A stretch of 64,000 nucleotides of DNA from Dehalococcoidales bacterium (lineage in GTDB: Bacteria > Chloroflexota > Dehalococcoidia > Dehalococcoidales > UBA5627), in contig JBBAED010000004.1 of NCBI GenBank assembly GCA_041656115.1, positions 62,001-126,000 on the forward strand, read 5' to 3'. The notes beneath the pieces are model-generated. The model had not been told where the DNA came from and did no database searches. It saw only the letters and a program-made list of their open reading frames with translations. The translations under genes and the position numbers were made by a program. Every line of letters begins with the position of its first letter. Positions within the stretch are counted from its first letter, which is position 1. Positions 42,763 through 51,868 of the stretch are shown one piece after another.

Positions 42763-42812
42763 TTATTGCAACAACTTGCAATAATGTACAACAAAGCTGA
42801 TACTGCTGTCAA
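42763..42812 (-). promoter_or_regulatory. Operator and promoter of the metal operon
   Basis: Minus-strand -35 TTGACA (42807-42812), 18-bp spacer, TACATT (42783-42788), directly followed by a 9-bp palindrome TTATTGCAA-N4-TTGCAATAA (42763-42784). A further TTGCATACAATTGCA lies at 42734-42748. A repressor of the downstream metal operon is likely to bind here. Confidence 0.6.
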
Positions 42813-42874
42813 GTGAATTGATAAAAGGATTTTAATGAGGCCTTTTTAGGCATAAGATTTTCATAAAGAGGCCT

Positions 42875-42912
42875 AAAAAACTAACTGCCCGACTTAATTA
42901 CCGGGCAGTTAA
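42875..42912 (-). terminator. Rho-independent terminator for zinc-ribbon/P-DG operon
   Basis: AACTGCCCG and CCGGGCAGTT form a stem, followed on the minus strand by AGTTTTTT. A second small inverted repeat, TTTTTAGGC/GCCTAAAAA, follows at 42845-42880. Confidence 0.8.
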
Positions 42913-42946
42913 TCCGAAAACATTTTTTAGCTGTATTTAAATAAGT

Positions 42947-43264
42947 TTACAATTTATTGCCGCAATTTTCACAAAACTTCATTCCGGCTTCAAACGGTTC
43001 TCCGCACTGTTGGCATTTTAATTCAATCGGCTTATTATTAAGAAGATCCACCAATACGGCAGCCGCTTCCGGCTTCTTATCATTGGCCTCGGAATCGTTT
43101 AAGATAACAAGCGCCCGGCATATTTGCAACGGGGGAACCGTATTTAGCGGGTTGACCCTGTTTATTTTCTTTAATGCGGAGGAAGCAAATTCGGCATTTT
43201 TTTCGATTTGAACCGTAGTTTGCAATAACTTGCGGGCAATCTCGTCATTTGTCTGATAGTACAT
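42947..43264 (-). CDS. Short zinc-ribbon protein
   Basis: 105 residues. The first 75 are helical and lack a familiar motif; the C-terminus is a zinc ribbon, CQQCGEPFEAGMKFCENCGNKL (two CxxC pairs). Its ATG immediately follows the stop of the large P-DG protein (TAG-ATG), so the two are strongly coupled and probably function together. Confidence 0.8.
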   Translation of the reverse strand: MYYQTNDEIARKLLQTTVQIEKNAEFASSALKKINRVNPLNTVPPLQICRALVILNDSEANDKKPEAAAVLVDLLNNKPIELKCQQCGEPFEAGMKFCENCGNKL

Positions 43265-45163
43265 CTACCTTACCTCCTGTGCCTTCATTTGGTTAACTTG
43301 CTCAGCTGTATAAGAGGTAGTTTCTCCGCTTACATTTTTAACCGTAACCGACCCGTCCTGTGCCAAATCAAGCCTGTTACCCTGGGCATCCACTACTGAA
43401 CTGCTGCCGTCAACATTTGCCGACCAAGCTGTTCCTTCGGGGCTGACATAGGTAGCGCTGCCGTCCGCATCCTGTTTTAGCACACTGCCGTCGAAGCCTT
43501 TTATTTCCCCTGTCCCGTCCGGCTTAAATGTCCCCGAATTGCCGGTACTGTCTTTGATTTGGACAGTTCCGTTTTTATTTGTTTTAAGATCGTAGGTAAC
43601 TCCTTTATCGTCCGTAACATGACAATCGGTCAGGTTCCCTTCGGCATCCGTATTAAAAAACGAGCCGTCGGCAAATTTTGCTCTTAATCCATCGGCATCA
43701 ACGGTCAGTTTGTCGCCTGCGGCGGTTACCCCTTCCATGCTCCCGTCGGGCTTAACCGTAAGGGAATTGCCTCCTTCATCGGTTATTGAGCCCGAAAGAT
43801 TACCGTCTTTATCAATATTAATTGTCCCATATTGGGTTTGATAAGTACCCGACCCATCGCCGTTTAAGGCAATAACGTCTCCATTAGCCGCAGTTATACT
43901 GCCCTCGGGGAAACCGTCCTCAGGAATATGCAAACTGCCGCCCCACCCCGAAACTATATCCATACTGCCATCTTCATTATTGGTAATCGTGCTTCGGGTT
44001 CCGTCAGCAGTTATTCTCTCAAAGTCGCCGTTGGGATGATGAATTTCAGAACCTTCAATCGGATCCCAAATATTTGCCGAACCGTCAGGATAATAGACCG
44101 CCCTGCCGCCGTTGGGGCTTTCGATATATTGCGTGCCGTCCGGAGATAAAGTGCCGACGGTTCCGTCCGGCGCTCTTTTGGTAACCGTACCGTTCGGATG
44201 ACGTTGTACGATTGTACCCGGTTCGTCTCTGGGATCGGTTGAGATTTCCGGTAAATAAGAGGCTTGGCTTCCTCCGTATCCTCCGGCGCTATCAACGCCG
44301 CTAACAATCACGGCGCCGCCGACAGCGGCGACAGCCCCGGAAATAACAGCGGCAATCGCATGATGGGTATATCCAAAAACAATTGAATCAACAAAACCTT
44401 GCCCAAGAGCGTACAAATCCACCGCACCTAACTTGCTTGCAATTCCGACCGCCAAAACCGCGGGCACCAAACTATAAAATCCGCTCGGATTGTAATTTAA
44501 GACCGGTGCGGGTTTTAAATAACGAGCCAAGAAATTGTTCAAAACAACCAGTAAAAGCCCAATCCATGTCATATAATAACCGACACTAAAAATCCCGATA
44601 TTAAAACGGAATCTAAAATCGCCGCCGAAAATTGATGCGATAGTCGGCGAAAGTGTAAACAGCAACAAGCCCGAAAGCGCCAGTATGAAATTGCGTTTGC
44701 GGTCGAGCTTCATTCCGCCCCAAAACATCAAAATAATGCTTACAATTACAATCAAAACAATCCCCGGGAAGGCATTGGTTGGCATTGAAAACAGATTTTG
44801 CGGTTTAAGAATCACGATGCTCAGATATTTGGGGAGGGTATCCGGTGAATGTCCGGTCGGCAAGAAAAGGGAATTTGCCACCGGCAAAAGGAAAACCATA
44901 AAGAAACAAATCTTGGCAACAATCGGGGTAATGAACGAAACCAAAGATTGCCACGGGGTAAATTGAATCGGCAGCCTGTTAAGCAGCTTTAGAATTGCAA
45001 ACCCTAAAACGGTTGCCATAATAAGACCGACCGCGCCGTTAATGGCCGCGCCAAAGAGAATACCCGCAAGGATTGTAATCAGGAGGGGAATCCCATCCTT
45101 AGTGATTAACCACTTCAGACGACTCTTAAGTGATTGGACCATATTTTCAAAGTTTATCATCAC
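43265..45163 (-). CDS. Membrane protein with C-terminal P-DG beta-repeats
   Basis: 632 residues; GGAGAG precedes the ATG. About eight membrane helices occupy residues 20-305. The C-terminal 310 residues consist of about twenty short repeats with a PDG/DGS/DGT turn every 10-20 residues (for example HPNGTVTKRAPDGTVG, YYPDGSANIWD, VKPDGSMEG), rich in Gly, Asp and Thr. The pattern recalls the G-box repeats of TCP10/SAS-4 C-termini, which form a single long beta-sheet; I infer an extended fibre or scaffold, on the side of the membrane not determined. The function is unknown. Confidence 0.75.
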   Translation of the reverse strand: MMINFENMVQSLKSRLKWLITKDGIPLLITILAGILFGAAINGAVGLIMATVLGFAILKLLNRLPIQFTPWQSLVSFITPIVAKICFFMVFLLPVANSLFLPTGHSPDTLPKYLSIVILKPQNLFSMPTNAFPGIVLIVIVSIILMFWGGMKLDRKRNFILALSGLLLFTLSPTIASIFGGDFRFRFNIGIFSVGYYMTWIGLLLVVLNNFLARYLKPAPVLNYNPSGFYSLVPAVLAVGIASKLGAVDLYALGQGFVDSIVFGYTHHAIAAVISGAVAAVGGAVIVSGVDSAGGYGGSQASYLPEISTDPRDEPGTIVQRHPNGTVTKRAPDGTVGTLSPDGTQYIESPNGGRAVYYPDGSANIWDPIEGSEIHHPNGDFERITADGTRSTITNNEDGSMDIVSGWGGSLHIPEDGFPEGSITAANGDVIALNGDGSGTYQTQYGTINIDKDGNLSGSITDEGGNSLTVKPDGSMEGVTAAGDKLTVDADGLRAKFADGSFFNTDAEGNLTDCHVTDDKGVTYDLKTNKNGTVQIKDSTGNSGTFKPDGTGEIKGFDGSVLKQDADGSATYVSPEGTAWSANVDGSSSVVDAQGNRLDLAQDGSVTVKNVSGETTSYTAEQVNQMKAQEVR

Positions 45164-45364
45164 CGGCTCTCCTTAAATAGTTATTCCAAGGTAAAAAGTT
45201 AAGCTGGCATTTCGTTTGAGGATATCATAAAAGAAAAATGATAGCAATACATTCAGGGTCTTATTTTACAAAAAATCAAGCCTTATGCTCCCTCTAAACA
45301 AATTAAACCTCGGAATTTTTAGGGGAAGAATCCGGTGTTTATACGGAAAAAGCCTTGATATCTA

Positions 45365-45393
45365 TTGACACCGCCGGATTGCTAAACTAATAT
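45365..45393 (+). promoter_or_regulatory. Promoter of gene at 45422
   Basis: TTGACA (45365-45370), 17-bp spacer, TAATAT (45388-45393), followed by AAGGAGG and ATG. Confidence 0.7.
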
Positions 45394-45421
45394 TCAAACA
45401 GGGGGATAAGGAGGTAAGTTT

Positions 45422-46438
45422 ATGAACAAGTTTGATACTGTTTTTAACAAAAAAGACATACCATCCCACTGGGAAGTAATTTCCCGTTCCGACAGCGGGC
45501 GGCAACTCACCGTAAGGCTGGGGCATATAAACCCGGGAACCTATGCCGATAAGCTAATGGCCTCCGGCGGCACCCACGTTGATGAAAACGGCAACGCAAT
45601 AGTTGTCCACGGCATCTCTGTACCCGTTACAATGACCCGTTTTTTTGATGCCATGATGGAACTTGCTCAAAGCGGAATGATCCCTGCCCTTAAACCGAGT
45701 GACATTTTAGCAACAAGAACTATGTACAACAAAATGCGTGATGAAAAATTCGATCTTGAACTGGCTGTGAGTATCGGCGATTACGGCAGTGAAGCGGCGG
45801 CCGAAGAGGCGTTGGAGAACCTAAACCCCACTCGCACCATGACAATCAGCGGCAGAAATATGCTTGATATTCTGAACGATCCGCAAATAAGGGAGCATAT
45901 GACCGAAGAGCAATTAAAGATAATCGCCGGTCTTCCCGGTCAGTTGGCTCAAGTGCAAAGCGATATTAAATCGCAAAGCGGTTTGAGTTACTATCGGGAT
46001 TCCTTCCTTGGCTATCCCGTTCTGGTTTTTGAAAAGGAAAACCTTATCCCTCAAAAGCCCGTTAAACCCCAAACCGCATCCTCTCAAAAAAAGCGCAAGC
46101 CGGCAGGCGGAGGGTTCGACAGTATGGCAATCGCAAGGCCAAAGACAGCGCCGCCTCCCGAAAAGCTAATCAATTACCTCGGACTCAAAGTCGGTAACTA
46201 CCTGATAACCGGTTCGTTATTGTGCAATATCCCCTGCTGCCCTAAAGGCACGGAGTATTGCCACTCATTAACAAAACACGATGAAAAAGTGGAGCATTCT
46301 ACCGAAGACGGGCATACCTATACAACCACGCATTGGCTGCCGGTGGCAAGCACTCTGGCTGCAGAAGGCTACATTAACCGTGAAGAAGTTACCGCCATGA
46401 TACAAACTATTATTAACCAATTAAAGGCATTAAACTAA
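45422..46438 (+). CDS. Unrecognised protein, 338 residues
   Basis: AAGGAGG lies seven bases before the ATG. The N-terminal 200 residues are mixed alpha/beta with a GRNMLDILNDPQIREHMTEEQL-type helical part (motif MLDILNDP). A Lys/Pro-rich linker spans about 215-250. The C-terminal 80 residues include CCPKGTEYCHSLTKHDEK and end in a helix. The CNIPCCPKGTEYCH cluster suggests metal or disulfide sites. No signal peptide. It is divergent from the P-DG protein operon, so a joint role is possible but not shown. Confidence 0.7.
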   Translation: MNKFDTVFNKKDIPSHWEVISRSDSGRQLTVRLGHINPGTYADKLMASGGTHVDENGNAIVVHGISVPVTMTRFFDAMMELAQSGMIPALKPSDILATRTMYNKMRDEKFDLELAVSIGDYGSEAAAEEALENLNPTRTMTISGRNMLDILNDPQIREHMTEEQLKIIAGLPGQLAQVQSDIKSQSGLSYYRDSFLGYPVLVFEKENLIPQKPVKPQTASSQKKRKPAGGGFDSMAIARPKTAPPPEKLINYLGLKVGNYLITGSLLCNIPCCPKGTEYCHSLTKHDEKVEHSTEDGHTYTTTHWLPVASTLAAEGYINREEVTAMIQTIINQLKALN

Positions 46439-46620
46439 CGGTTACTTCGATTATTTTATACGCTGCAAATCTCTATACGGGGATATCGGTTAATTACAGT
46501 TGCCGACGTTACCACAACCTATTAGGATAAATTCCGTTACGTAATATTGACCTAGATATATTGCACGTGTTATAAATTGTTTTAATTCCGCCATAATAAT
46601 ATAAGGGGTAAAAAAACAAT

Positions 46621-47373
46621 ATGAAAAACTCAATCCAAGCAAGAATAATTAACGCCTTAAAACAGGGTTCAGAAGGTGTTGGAGTAACTGATGTTCGTAT
46701 CGGGCTGGGGTATACCTGTGTTAAGCTTGATAACGGCAACTTGGGGCTGGCATGGACTGCTCAAAACACAAGCGGCAGCTGCACCCATGAAAACAGAGCC
46801 GGTAAACTGGCCGGCAGCTCCGCCTCGGAACTTTTGGAATCGTTAGTGGATAACGCCAAACCCCTCTCGCGAACAATCGGCTTGGCAACCGCCAACGCAT
46901 TGATTTCCGGCTTGCCGCGCCCGCAAACAGCGGAAGAAGACATTCTGGATTTAGTGGGTGTCACAGCGGATGACAAGGTGGCAATGGTTGGGTTTTTCGG
47001 GCCAATAATCGTTAAGCTAAAGAAAATAGGATGCAAACTCGATATCCTGGAATTAAAAAACGACAGGCCGGGAACCGTTTCGCCAGAAGACGGGCAAACA
47101 GCGCTTTCGAATTGCAGCGTGGCAATTATCACCGCAACCTCTATTATCACGAACACTTTTGACGATTTAGTCGGCAGACTCAATAATCCGCGGGCCGTAA
47201 TCGTTCTTGGGCCGTCAACGCCAATGTACCCGCAGGTTTTTGCAAATACACCGGTAACACACTTGGCAGGTTCTTTGGTTAAAGATGCAGCGATGGCAGC
47301 AAAGGTTGTCTCCGAAGGCGGCGGAACGATGCTGCTTAGACCTTATCTGGATTTTAGAACAATCTGCCTTTAA
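46621..47373 (+). CDS. DUF4213/DUF364 heavy-metal chelation protein
   Basis: 250 residues. N-terminal DUF4213-like part (GVTDVRIGLGYTCVKLDNGNLGLAW, motif VTDVRIGLGYTC) is followed by the DUF364 putative metal-chelation domain with VAMVGFFGPIIVKLK, IITATSIITNTFDDL and VLGPSTPMYP. Known members bind metals or resemble cofactor-binding enzymes, but the activity is unassigned. It lies upstream of azlCD on the same strand with a 160-bp gap. Confidence 0.87.
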   Translation: MKNSIQARIINALKQGSEGVGVTDVRIGLGYTCVKLDNGNLGLAWTAQNTSGSCTHENRAGKLAGSSASELLESLVDNAKPLSRTIGLATANALISGLPRPQTAEEDILDLVGVTADDKVAMVGFFGPIIVKLKKIGCKLDILELKNDRPGTVSPEDGQTALSNCSVAIITATSIITNTFDDLVGRLNNPRAVIVLGPSTPMYPQVFANTPVTHLAGSLVKDAAMAAKVVSEGGGTMLLRPYLDFRTICL

Positions 47374-47534
47374 ACGGACAGTCGATCAATTCGGGTAAAC
47401 GATTGCGCAGACAACGCCGTAACCTTGGGATATCAGTTTATCTGTACATGCATTCAGTGCTATAATCATGAATTGTATCGGCTTTAGTCTCTAAGCTTGA
47501 AATGCCGAGTTATAATTTTTGAGGTTTTGGGGAA

Positions 47535-48233
47535 ATTAGCAAAAACGTAGCATTTGCCTTCAAAAAGATTACCCCGATTATATTCGGATATATTTTCCTG
47601 GGGATTGGCTTCGGTATCCTCTTGCAGGAAGCGGGATACAACGTGCTGTGGGCGCTTTTTGGCAGTCTCTTTATTTATGCCGGATCAATCCAATACTTAA
47701 TGATACCGCTGCTTGTTACCGGCGCCCCGATTCTAACTGTTGCCGTGATGACCTTACTGATTAACTCCCGTCATATTTTTTACGGTATCGGTTTTATTGA
47801 CCAATTTCGCGGGATGGGGCGGAAATATCCCTACATGGTTTTAGCACTTACCGATGAAACTTATGTTTTGTTAAGCACATGTAAATATCCTCCGGAAGTT
47901 GACCGCGATAAAGCCGCTTTTTACATTTCCTTATTCAATCACGGTTGGTGGATTTTCGGCTCCGTATTGGGTGTTTTAATAGGCACGCTGATTCCTTTTG
48001 ATATGACCGGCATTGATTTCTGCATGACGGCTTTATTTGTTGTTCTGCTTACAAACCATATCAAACAAACCAAAAAATTAATTCCGGTTGTGATTGGCAT
48101 AATTTCTGCTTTATTGTTTTTGCTGTTATTGGGCCCCGCCAATTTTATACTGCCGTCGCTGTGTTTAACGGTAGTTTTACTGGCACTGTTTAAAAACCGC
48201 ATCGATCTAAGAAAAGAAGGGGCAGTATCGTAA
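47535..48233 (+). CDS. azlC: AzlC-family branched-chain amino-acid exporter subunit, ATT start
   Basis: 232 residues if translation starts at the ATT at 47535. In this frame an upstream TGA (47520-47522) is followed only by GGT TTT GGG GAA before ATT, so no ATG, GTG or TTG is available until codon 30. Yet the 29 codons before that TTG encode a typical AzlC N-terminus (AFKKITPIIFGYIFLGIGFG). GAGG lies upstream. AzlC with AzlD exports branched-chain amino acids. About seven helices; the ATG of azlD overlaps its stop codon. Confidence 0.85.
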   Translation: MSKNVAFAFKKITPIIFGYIFLGIGFGILLQEAGYNVLWALFGSLFIYAGSIQYLMIPLLVTGAPILTVAVMTLLINSRHIFYGIGFIDQFRGMGRKYPYMVLALTDETYVLLSTCKYPPEVDRDKAAFYISLFNHGWWIFGSVLGVLIGTLIPFDMTGIDFCMTALFVVLLTNHIKQTKKLIPVVIGIISALLFLLLLGPANFILPSLCLTVVLLALFKNRIDLRKEGAVS

Positions 48234-48571
48234 TGAGCGTTTCGGTGTGGTATGCCATCGCGGTTTTTGCAACAGTTGCGGTTTGTACTTGGGTAACCAG
48301 AGCACTGCCTTTTATGGTCTTTGGCAACAAAAAAGAACTGCCGCCGTTTGTAACCTACCTCGGGAAAGTTTTACCCGGCGCCATAATGGCAACGCTTGTA
48401 ATTTATTGTTTAAGAGCAATTGATTTAACGCGATTCCCCTTTGGGCTGGCAGAGCTGATTTCGGTTGCCTTTGTTGTTGTCGTTCATTTATGGAGAAAGA
48501 ACATGTTTTGGAGTATCGGCGGCGGAACCTTATGCTATATGATTTTAATCCGCACCGTTTTTCCTTTTTAG
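48233..48571 (+). CDS. azlD: AzlD-family transporter subunit
   Basis: 112 residues with four helices. TRALPFMVFGNKKELPPFVTYLGKVLPGAIMATLVIY (motif TRALPFMVFG and LPGAIMATLVIYC) is the AzlD family pattern. Start ATG overlaps the azlC stop (TAATG), so synthesis is coupled. It is the small partner of AzlC. Confidence 0.93.
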   Translation: MSVSVWYAIAVFATVAVCTWVTRALPFMVFGNKKELPPFVTYLGKVLPGAIMATLVIYCLRAIDLTRFPFGLAELISVAFVVVVHLWRKNMFWSIGGGTLCYMILIRTVFPF

Positions 48572-48586
48572 GATAAAATAAGACCC

Positions 48587-48755
48587 TTATATTACTGTAT
48601 TATCTGAGCCTCCCACCAATTGTTCTTCTATATTCTTGATTTCATTTGCGGCTTCTTCGCCGTTTAGCGATTGGGATTAGTCATAAAGATAGTTACAACA
48701 AAATATTTGACTTGTTCGCCGCAACCATCTTGGATTTTGAACTCAGGCCTATGTA
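48587..48755 (-). pseudogene. Frameshifted gene remnant
   Basis: On the minus strand about 30 codons reading FKIQDGCGEQVKYFVVTIF... run to a TAA, and the +1 frame continues at once with NGEEAANEIKNIEEQL to a TAA at 48587. The composition of both parts is protein-like, and joining them by a one-base shift gives a continuous C-terminal region of about 57 residues. The parent family is not recognised. Confidence 0.4.
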
Positions 48756-48759
48756 ATAA

Positions 48760-48790
48760 AAAAGGCGGGCTCTAACAGAGCCCGCCTTTT
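48760..48790. terminator. Bidirectional rho-independent terminator
   Basis: AAAAGGCGGGCTC and GAGCCCGCCTTTT form a perfect 13-bp stem with loop TAACA; A and T runs on both sides allow it to work in both directions. It follows the zinc-ribbon gene at 48814. Confidence 0.92.
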
Positions 48791-48813
48791 CAAACTTTTT
48801 CAAAGCCGATAAT

Positions 48814-49107
48814 TTAGCGGCCTATTTTTCTGTAGCAATCGCTGCAATAGACCGGCTTGTCACCGCGCGGTTGGAAAGGAACTTCGGTGGTTTGGCCGCA
48901 GCTGCCGCAAGTAGCGGGGTACATACGACGTGCCGAAGAAAAGTTTCCGCCTCCGCCGCGTTCGTTCTTCCTTGCCTGACGGCACGACTGACAACGCTTG
49001 GGCTCATTGGTATAACCCTTTGACTGGAAAAATTCTTGATCTTCAGCGCTGAAAGTAAACGTGACACCGCAGTCGGAACACTGGATTGTTTTGTCCTTGA
49101 AACTCAT
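48814..49107 (-). CDS. Zinc-ribbon protein (zf-trcl/CxxC-CxxC type)
   Basis: 97 residues. N-terminal zinc ribbon (FKDKTIQCSDCGVTFTFSAEDQEFF, then CQSCRQARK) and C-terminal second ribbon (CGSCGQTTEVPFQP...CSDCY). This two-ribbon layout is common in Chloroflexi and Clostridia proteins of unknown role that probably bind nucleic acid. GAGG precedes the ATG. Strong terminator downstream. Confidence 0.88.
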   Translation of the reverse strand: MSFKDKTIQCSDCGVTFTFSAEDQEFFQSKGYTNEPKRCQSCRQARKNERGGGGNFSSARRMYPATCGSCGQTTEVPFQPRGDKPVYCSDCYRKIGR

Positions 49108-49333
49108 TGAATGACCTCCTCTTTTAAAATTTTTAGTTCAGAGTTTGAGTCATCCAATGGGGAGGAGAATATACCTTGATTCTGAATTCCTGTAATAACT
49201 TCAACTTAAACTACTACCCTAATTTTATAATAAGTTTGAAATTTTTGCAAAATCGTTTTGAAAAGGGGAAAAATAAAGCTGCATGAGGCCCGGCCTTGTT
49301 ACGGCGGCCAAAAATCTGTAAACTGATATTCCT

Positions 49334-50662
49334 ATGGATACTAATCAAATCATTGTTATCGGGGGCGGAGCCGGCGGGTTATTGGCGGCTGCCGGAGCGG
49401 CTGAAGAAGGAGCAAAAGTTCTTTTATTGGAAAAGACCTCTGCCATCGGCAATAAAATCCTAATTAGCGGAAAGACACGCTGTAATATAACCAATTCTAA
49501 AGAAGTCAGTGATTTTATCCCGATGTTCGGCAGTAACGGCAGGTTCCTTTACAATGCCTTTAGTAAATTTTTCAGAGACGAACTGCTGGCAATCTTGAAA
49601 CGTTACGGCGTCGAAACAAAAACGGAACGCGGAGGGAGAATATTCCCCGTTTCCGATAGCGCCGAAGACGTTGTAAAAGCGCTTGGAAGATATAATTCTG
49701 ATAACAATGTCAGCTTGCAAACAAACGCCAAAGTAATCGAAATTATGACCGACGGGGAGCAAATAACAGGCGTAAAAACCGAAACACGGGAATATCCGGC
49801 CAAGGCGGTAATTATTGCCGCCGGCGGGTCATCGTTTCCGGGAACCGGTTCAACGGGAGACGGTTACAGATTGGCAAAATCCTTAAACCATACAATTGTT
49901 CCCCTGCGGCCGGCGCTGGTTCCTTTGGTAACCGAAGAAATCGAACTGGCTAAAAGCATGCAAGGGGTAACATTAAAAAATGTGCGCCTGACCGCTTACA
50001 GTTGCAAATCGGACGATATAGACCCTTCAATTGCTCCAACCAAAGACTGCGGACGCGGAATAGCGGGGAAAAGCCCCAAAGCGCCGATTATCGAAAGCCG
50101 CATGGGCGATATGATGATGACTCATTTCGGTATCGGCGGACCGATTACCCTTTTAATGAGTTTATCCGTTACCGAGGCATTGGAAAAAGGACCCGTCAGC
50201 GTAATGATTGATTTAAAACCGGCGCTTAGCTTTAAGGAACTAAGCGCAAGATTACAGCGTGATTTTAATACCTATTCAAAACGCAGTTTCCGCAATATTC
50301 TCAAAGAGCTCCTGCCTCAGAAGCTGGTTGAACCGTTTGTTGTGATGTCGCATATCGACCCCGAAAAATGTGGAAATCAAATTAACGCCGCCGAAAGAGA
50401 ACGCTTGCTGTTACTTTTAAAATCCCTGCGTTTTAATATCAAATCAACACTGCCGCTTACGTCTGCAATGGTTACCGCAGGCGGGGTATCGCTTAAAGAA
50501 ATCGACCCCAAAACAATGGGGTCAAAACTGGTAAAGGGTTTGTTTTTTTGCGGTGAGGTAATGGATATTGATGCCGAAACCGGCGGTTACAACTTGCAAG
50601 CCGCCTTTTCAACCGGATACGTAGCGGGTAAAAGCGCCGCCTCTTTTGTAAAGGGAATTTAG
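49334..50662 (+). CDS. NAD(P)/FAD-dependent oxidoreductase, HI0933/YhiN family
   Basis: 442 residues. FAD Rossmann motif GGGAGGLLAAAGAAEEG at about 9-25 (GxGxxG variant), GNKILISGKTRCNITN, IIAAGGSSFPGTGSTGDGYRLAK and the C-terminal GEVMDIDAETGGYNLQAAFSTG are HI0933/BaiN signatures. In gut clostridia BaiN was linked to bile-acid reduction, but most members are uncharacterised flavoproteins. Single gene. Confidence 0.92.
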   Translation: MDTNQIIVIGGGAGGLLAAAGAAEEGAKVLLLEKTSAIGNKILISGKTRCNITNSKEVSDFIPMFGSNGRFLYNAFSKFFRDELLAILKRYGVETKTERGGRIFPVSDSAEDVVKALGRYNSDNNVSLQTNAKVIEIMTDGEQITGVKTETREYPAKAVIIAAGGSSFPGTGSTGDGYRLAKSLNHTIVPLRPALVPLVTEEIELAKSMQGVTLKNVRLTAYSCKSDDIDPSIAPTKDCGRGIAGKSPKAPIIESRMGDMMMTHFGIGGPITLLMSLSVTEALEKGPVSVMIDLKPALSFKELSARLQRDFNTYSKRSFRNILKELLPQKLVEPFVVMSHIDPEKCGNQINAAERERLLLLLKSLRFNIKSTLPLTSAMVTAGGVSLKEIDPKTMGSKLVKGLFFCGEVMDIDAETGGYNLQAAFSTGYVAGKSAASFVKGI

Positions 50663-50701
50663 AAACTGTTGATGCCGCCGATTTTTGTAAAAATGTGCTT
50701 T

Positions 50702-51868
50702 TTAATTCTTATCGCTAAAGATATCTAAATATTCTTTGTAAACATAAGTTTGACCGTATTTTTGATCCTCATCTGTCGGTAAAAGGATTCCCTTTTCAAT
50801 AAAACGGTCAATTACTCTCTGCGCCCCGGCACGTGTGAATCCGGTCCATTTTTGAACGGTTGCAACATCAACAATCGGCTGTGCATATAACTTTGGCAAT
50901 ATCATTGATGCGCTCTCCGCGGCTCTTTTACTCATCGCGCCGACGATATTAATATCTTTTTCGCGCAGGGCAGTAATCCTTTCGACGATTTCAATAGCTT
51001 CATTGGCAATCTCGATTACACCGTCAAGAAAAAAATCCAACCATGCCGAAACATAGCCATCATGATAAGCCGCCAGCTTTTGATAATAAACATTTTGATT
51101 TCGTCTAAAATAAGACGACAAAAATAATACCGGTTTTTTAAGAAATTTTTCCTGCCACAAATAAAAGGGGATTAAGATTCTGCCTGTTCTGCCGTTACCG
51201 TCAAGAAACGGATGAATAGTTTCAAATTGTGCATGAATTAATCCCGATTTGCTAATAACCGGAAGATTATCTTTTGTATGGATAAATCGCTCCAAATCCG
51301 AAAGCGCAGGCATAAGGGCATCTACCGGCGGCGGAACAAACCCGGCATTATCGGGGCGGCTGCCGCCAATCCAATTTTGGCTCTTACGAAATTCGCCGGG
51401 AGACGGATTTTGCGAAATCCTTGCCTCGGTCATCAATTCCTTGTGCAGTTCACGAATAAACCGCAGTGAAATCGGGAAGTTATCTTCAGATAAGCGGTTC
51501 ATGCCGTAGTTTAATGTCTTAATGTAATGGAGGATATCATCCACATCGGGCGGGGTTTTATCGGTTATTTTAATCACGGCCTCAATAGCATCGGCCATCG
51601 TAGCTTTTGTTCCCTCAATTTGACTCGAAGAAGCCGCATCTTTACGCTGATACATCAAAAGTAAAAAGTCCGAATCCGGTAACAGTTTAGTAATACCATC
51701 CAGCTTTCCGACAAGACGAGTGGCGATATTATCTTTGTTCAAGATTGATAAATCCAAATCAAAACCGTTAGGCGGCGGGAAAGGATTGGGGATAAAAGCC
51801 TTAAAACCAGCCGGTTGCCTGATTAATTTCCCGAGTTCAATTTTCTTCATTTTTGTATACATTTCCAT
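50702..51868 (-). CDS. Fic protein with C-terminal winged helix (class II)
   Basis: About 388 residues from the ATG at 51868 (other ATGs at 51862 and 51850 and a TTG at 51883 are possible). An N-terminal inhibitory helix carries SSSQIEGT, the S/TxxxE(G/N) motif that blocks ATP binding. The catalytic loop is HPFLDGNGRTGR near residue 210. The C-terminal 70 residues form a winged helix (VATVQKWTGFTRAGAQRVIDRF, shortened motif WTGFTRAGAQRVI). It would AMPylate a protein target when derepressed. Four TGTATACA sites at its promoter suggest that the winged helix or a partner autoregulates it. Confidence 0.92.
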   Translation of the reverse strand: MEMYTKMKKIELGKLIRQPAGFKAFIPNPFPPPNGFDLDLSILNKDNIATRLVGKLDGITKLLPDSDFLLLMYQRKDAASSSQIEGTKATMADAIEAVIKITDKTPPDVDDILHYIKTLNYGMNRLSEDNFPISLRFIRELHKELMTEARISQNPSPGEFRKSQNWIGGSRPDNAGFVPPPVDALMPALSDLERFIHTKDNLPVISKSGLIHAQFETIHPFLDGNGRTGRILIPFYLWQEKFLKKPVLFLSSYFRRNQNVYYQKLAAYHDGYVSAWLDFFLDGVIEIANEAIEIVERITALREKDINIVGAMSKRAAESASMILPKLYAQPIVDVATVQKWTGFTRAGAQRVIDRFIEKGILLPTDEDQKYGQTYVYKEYLDIFSDKN

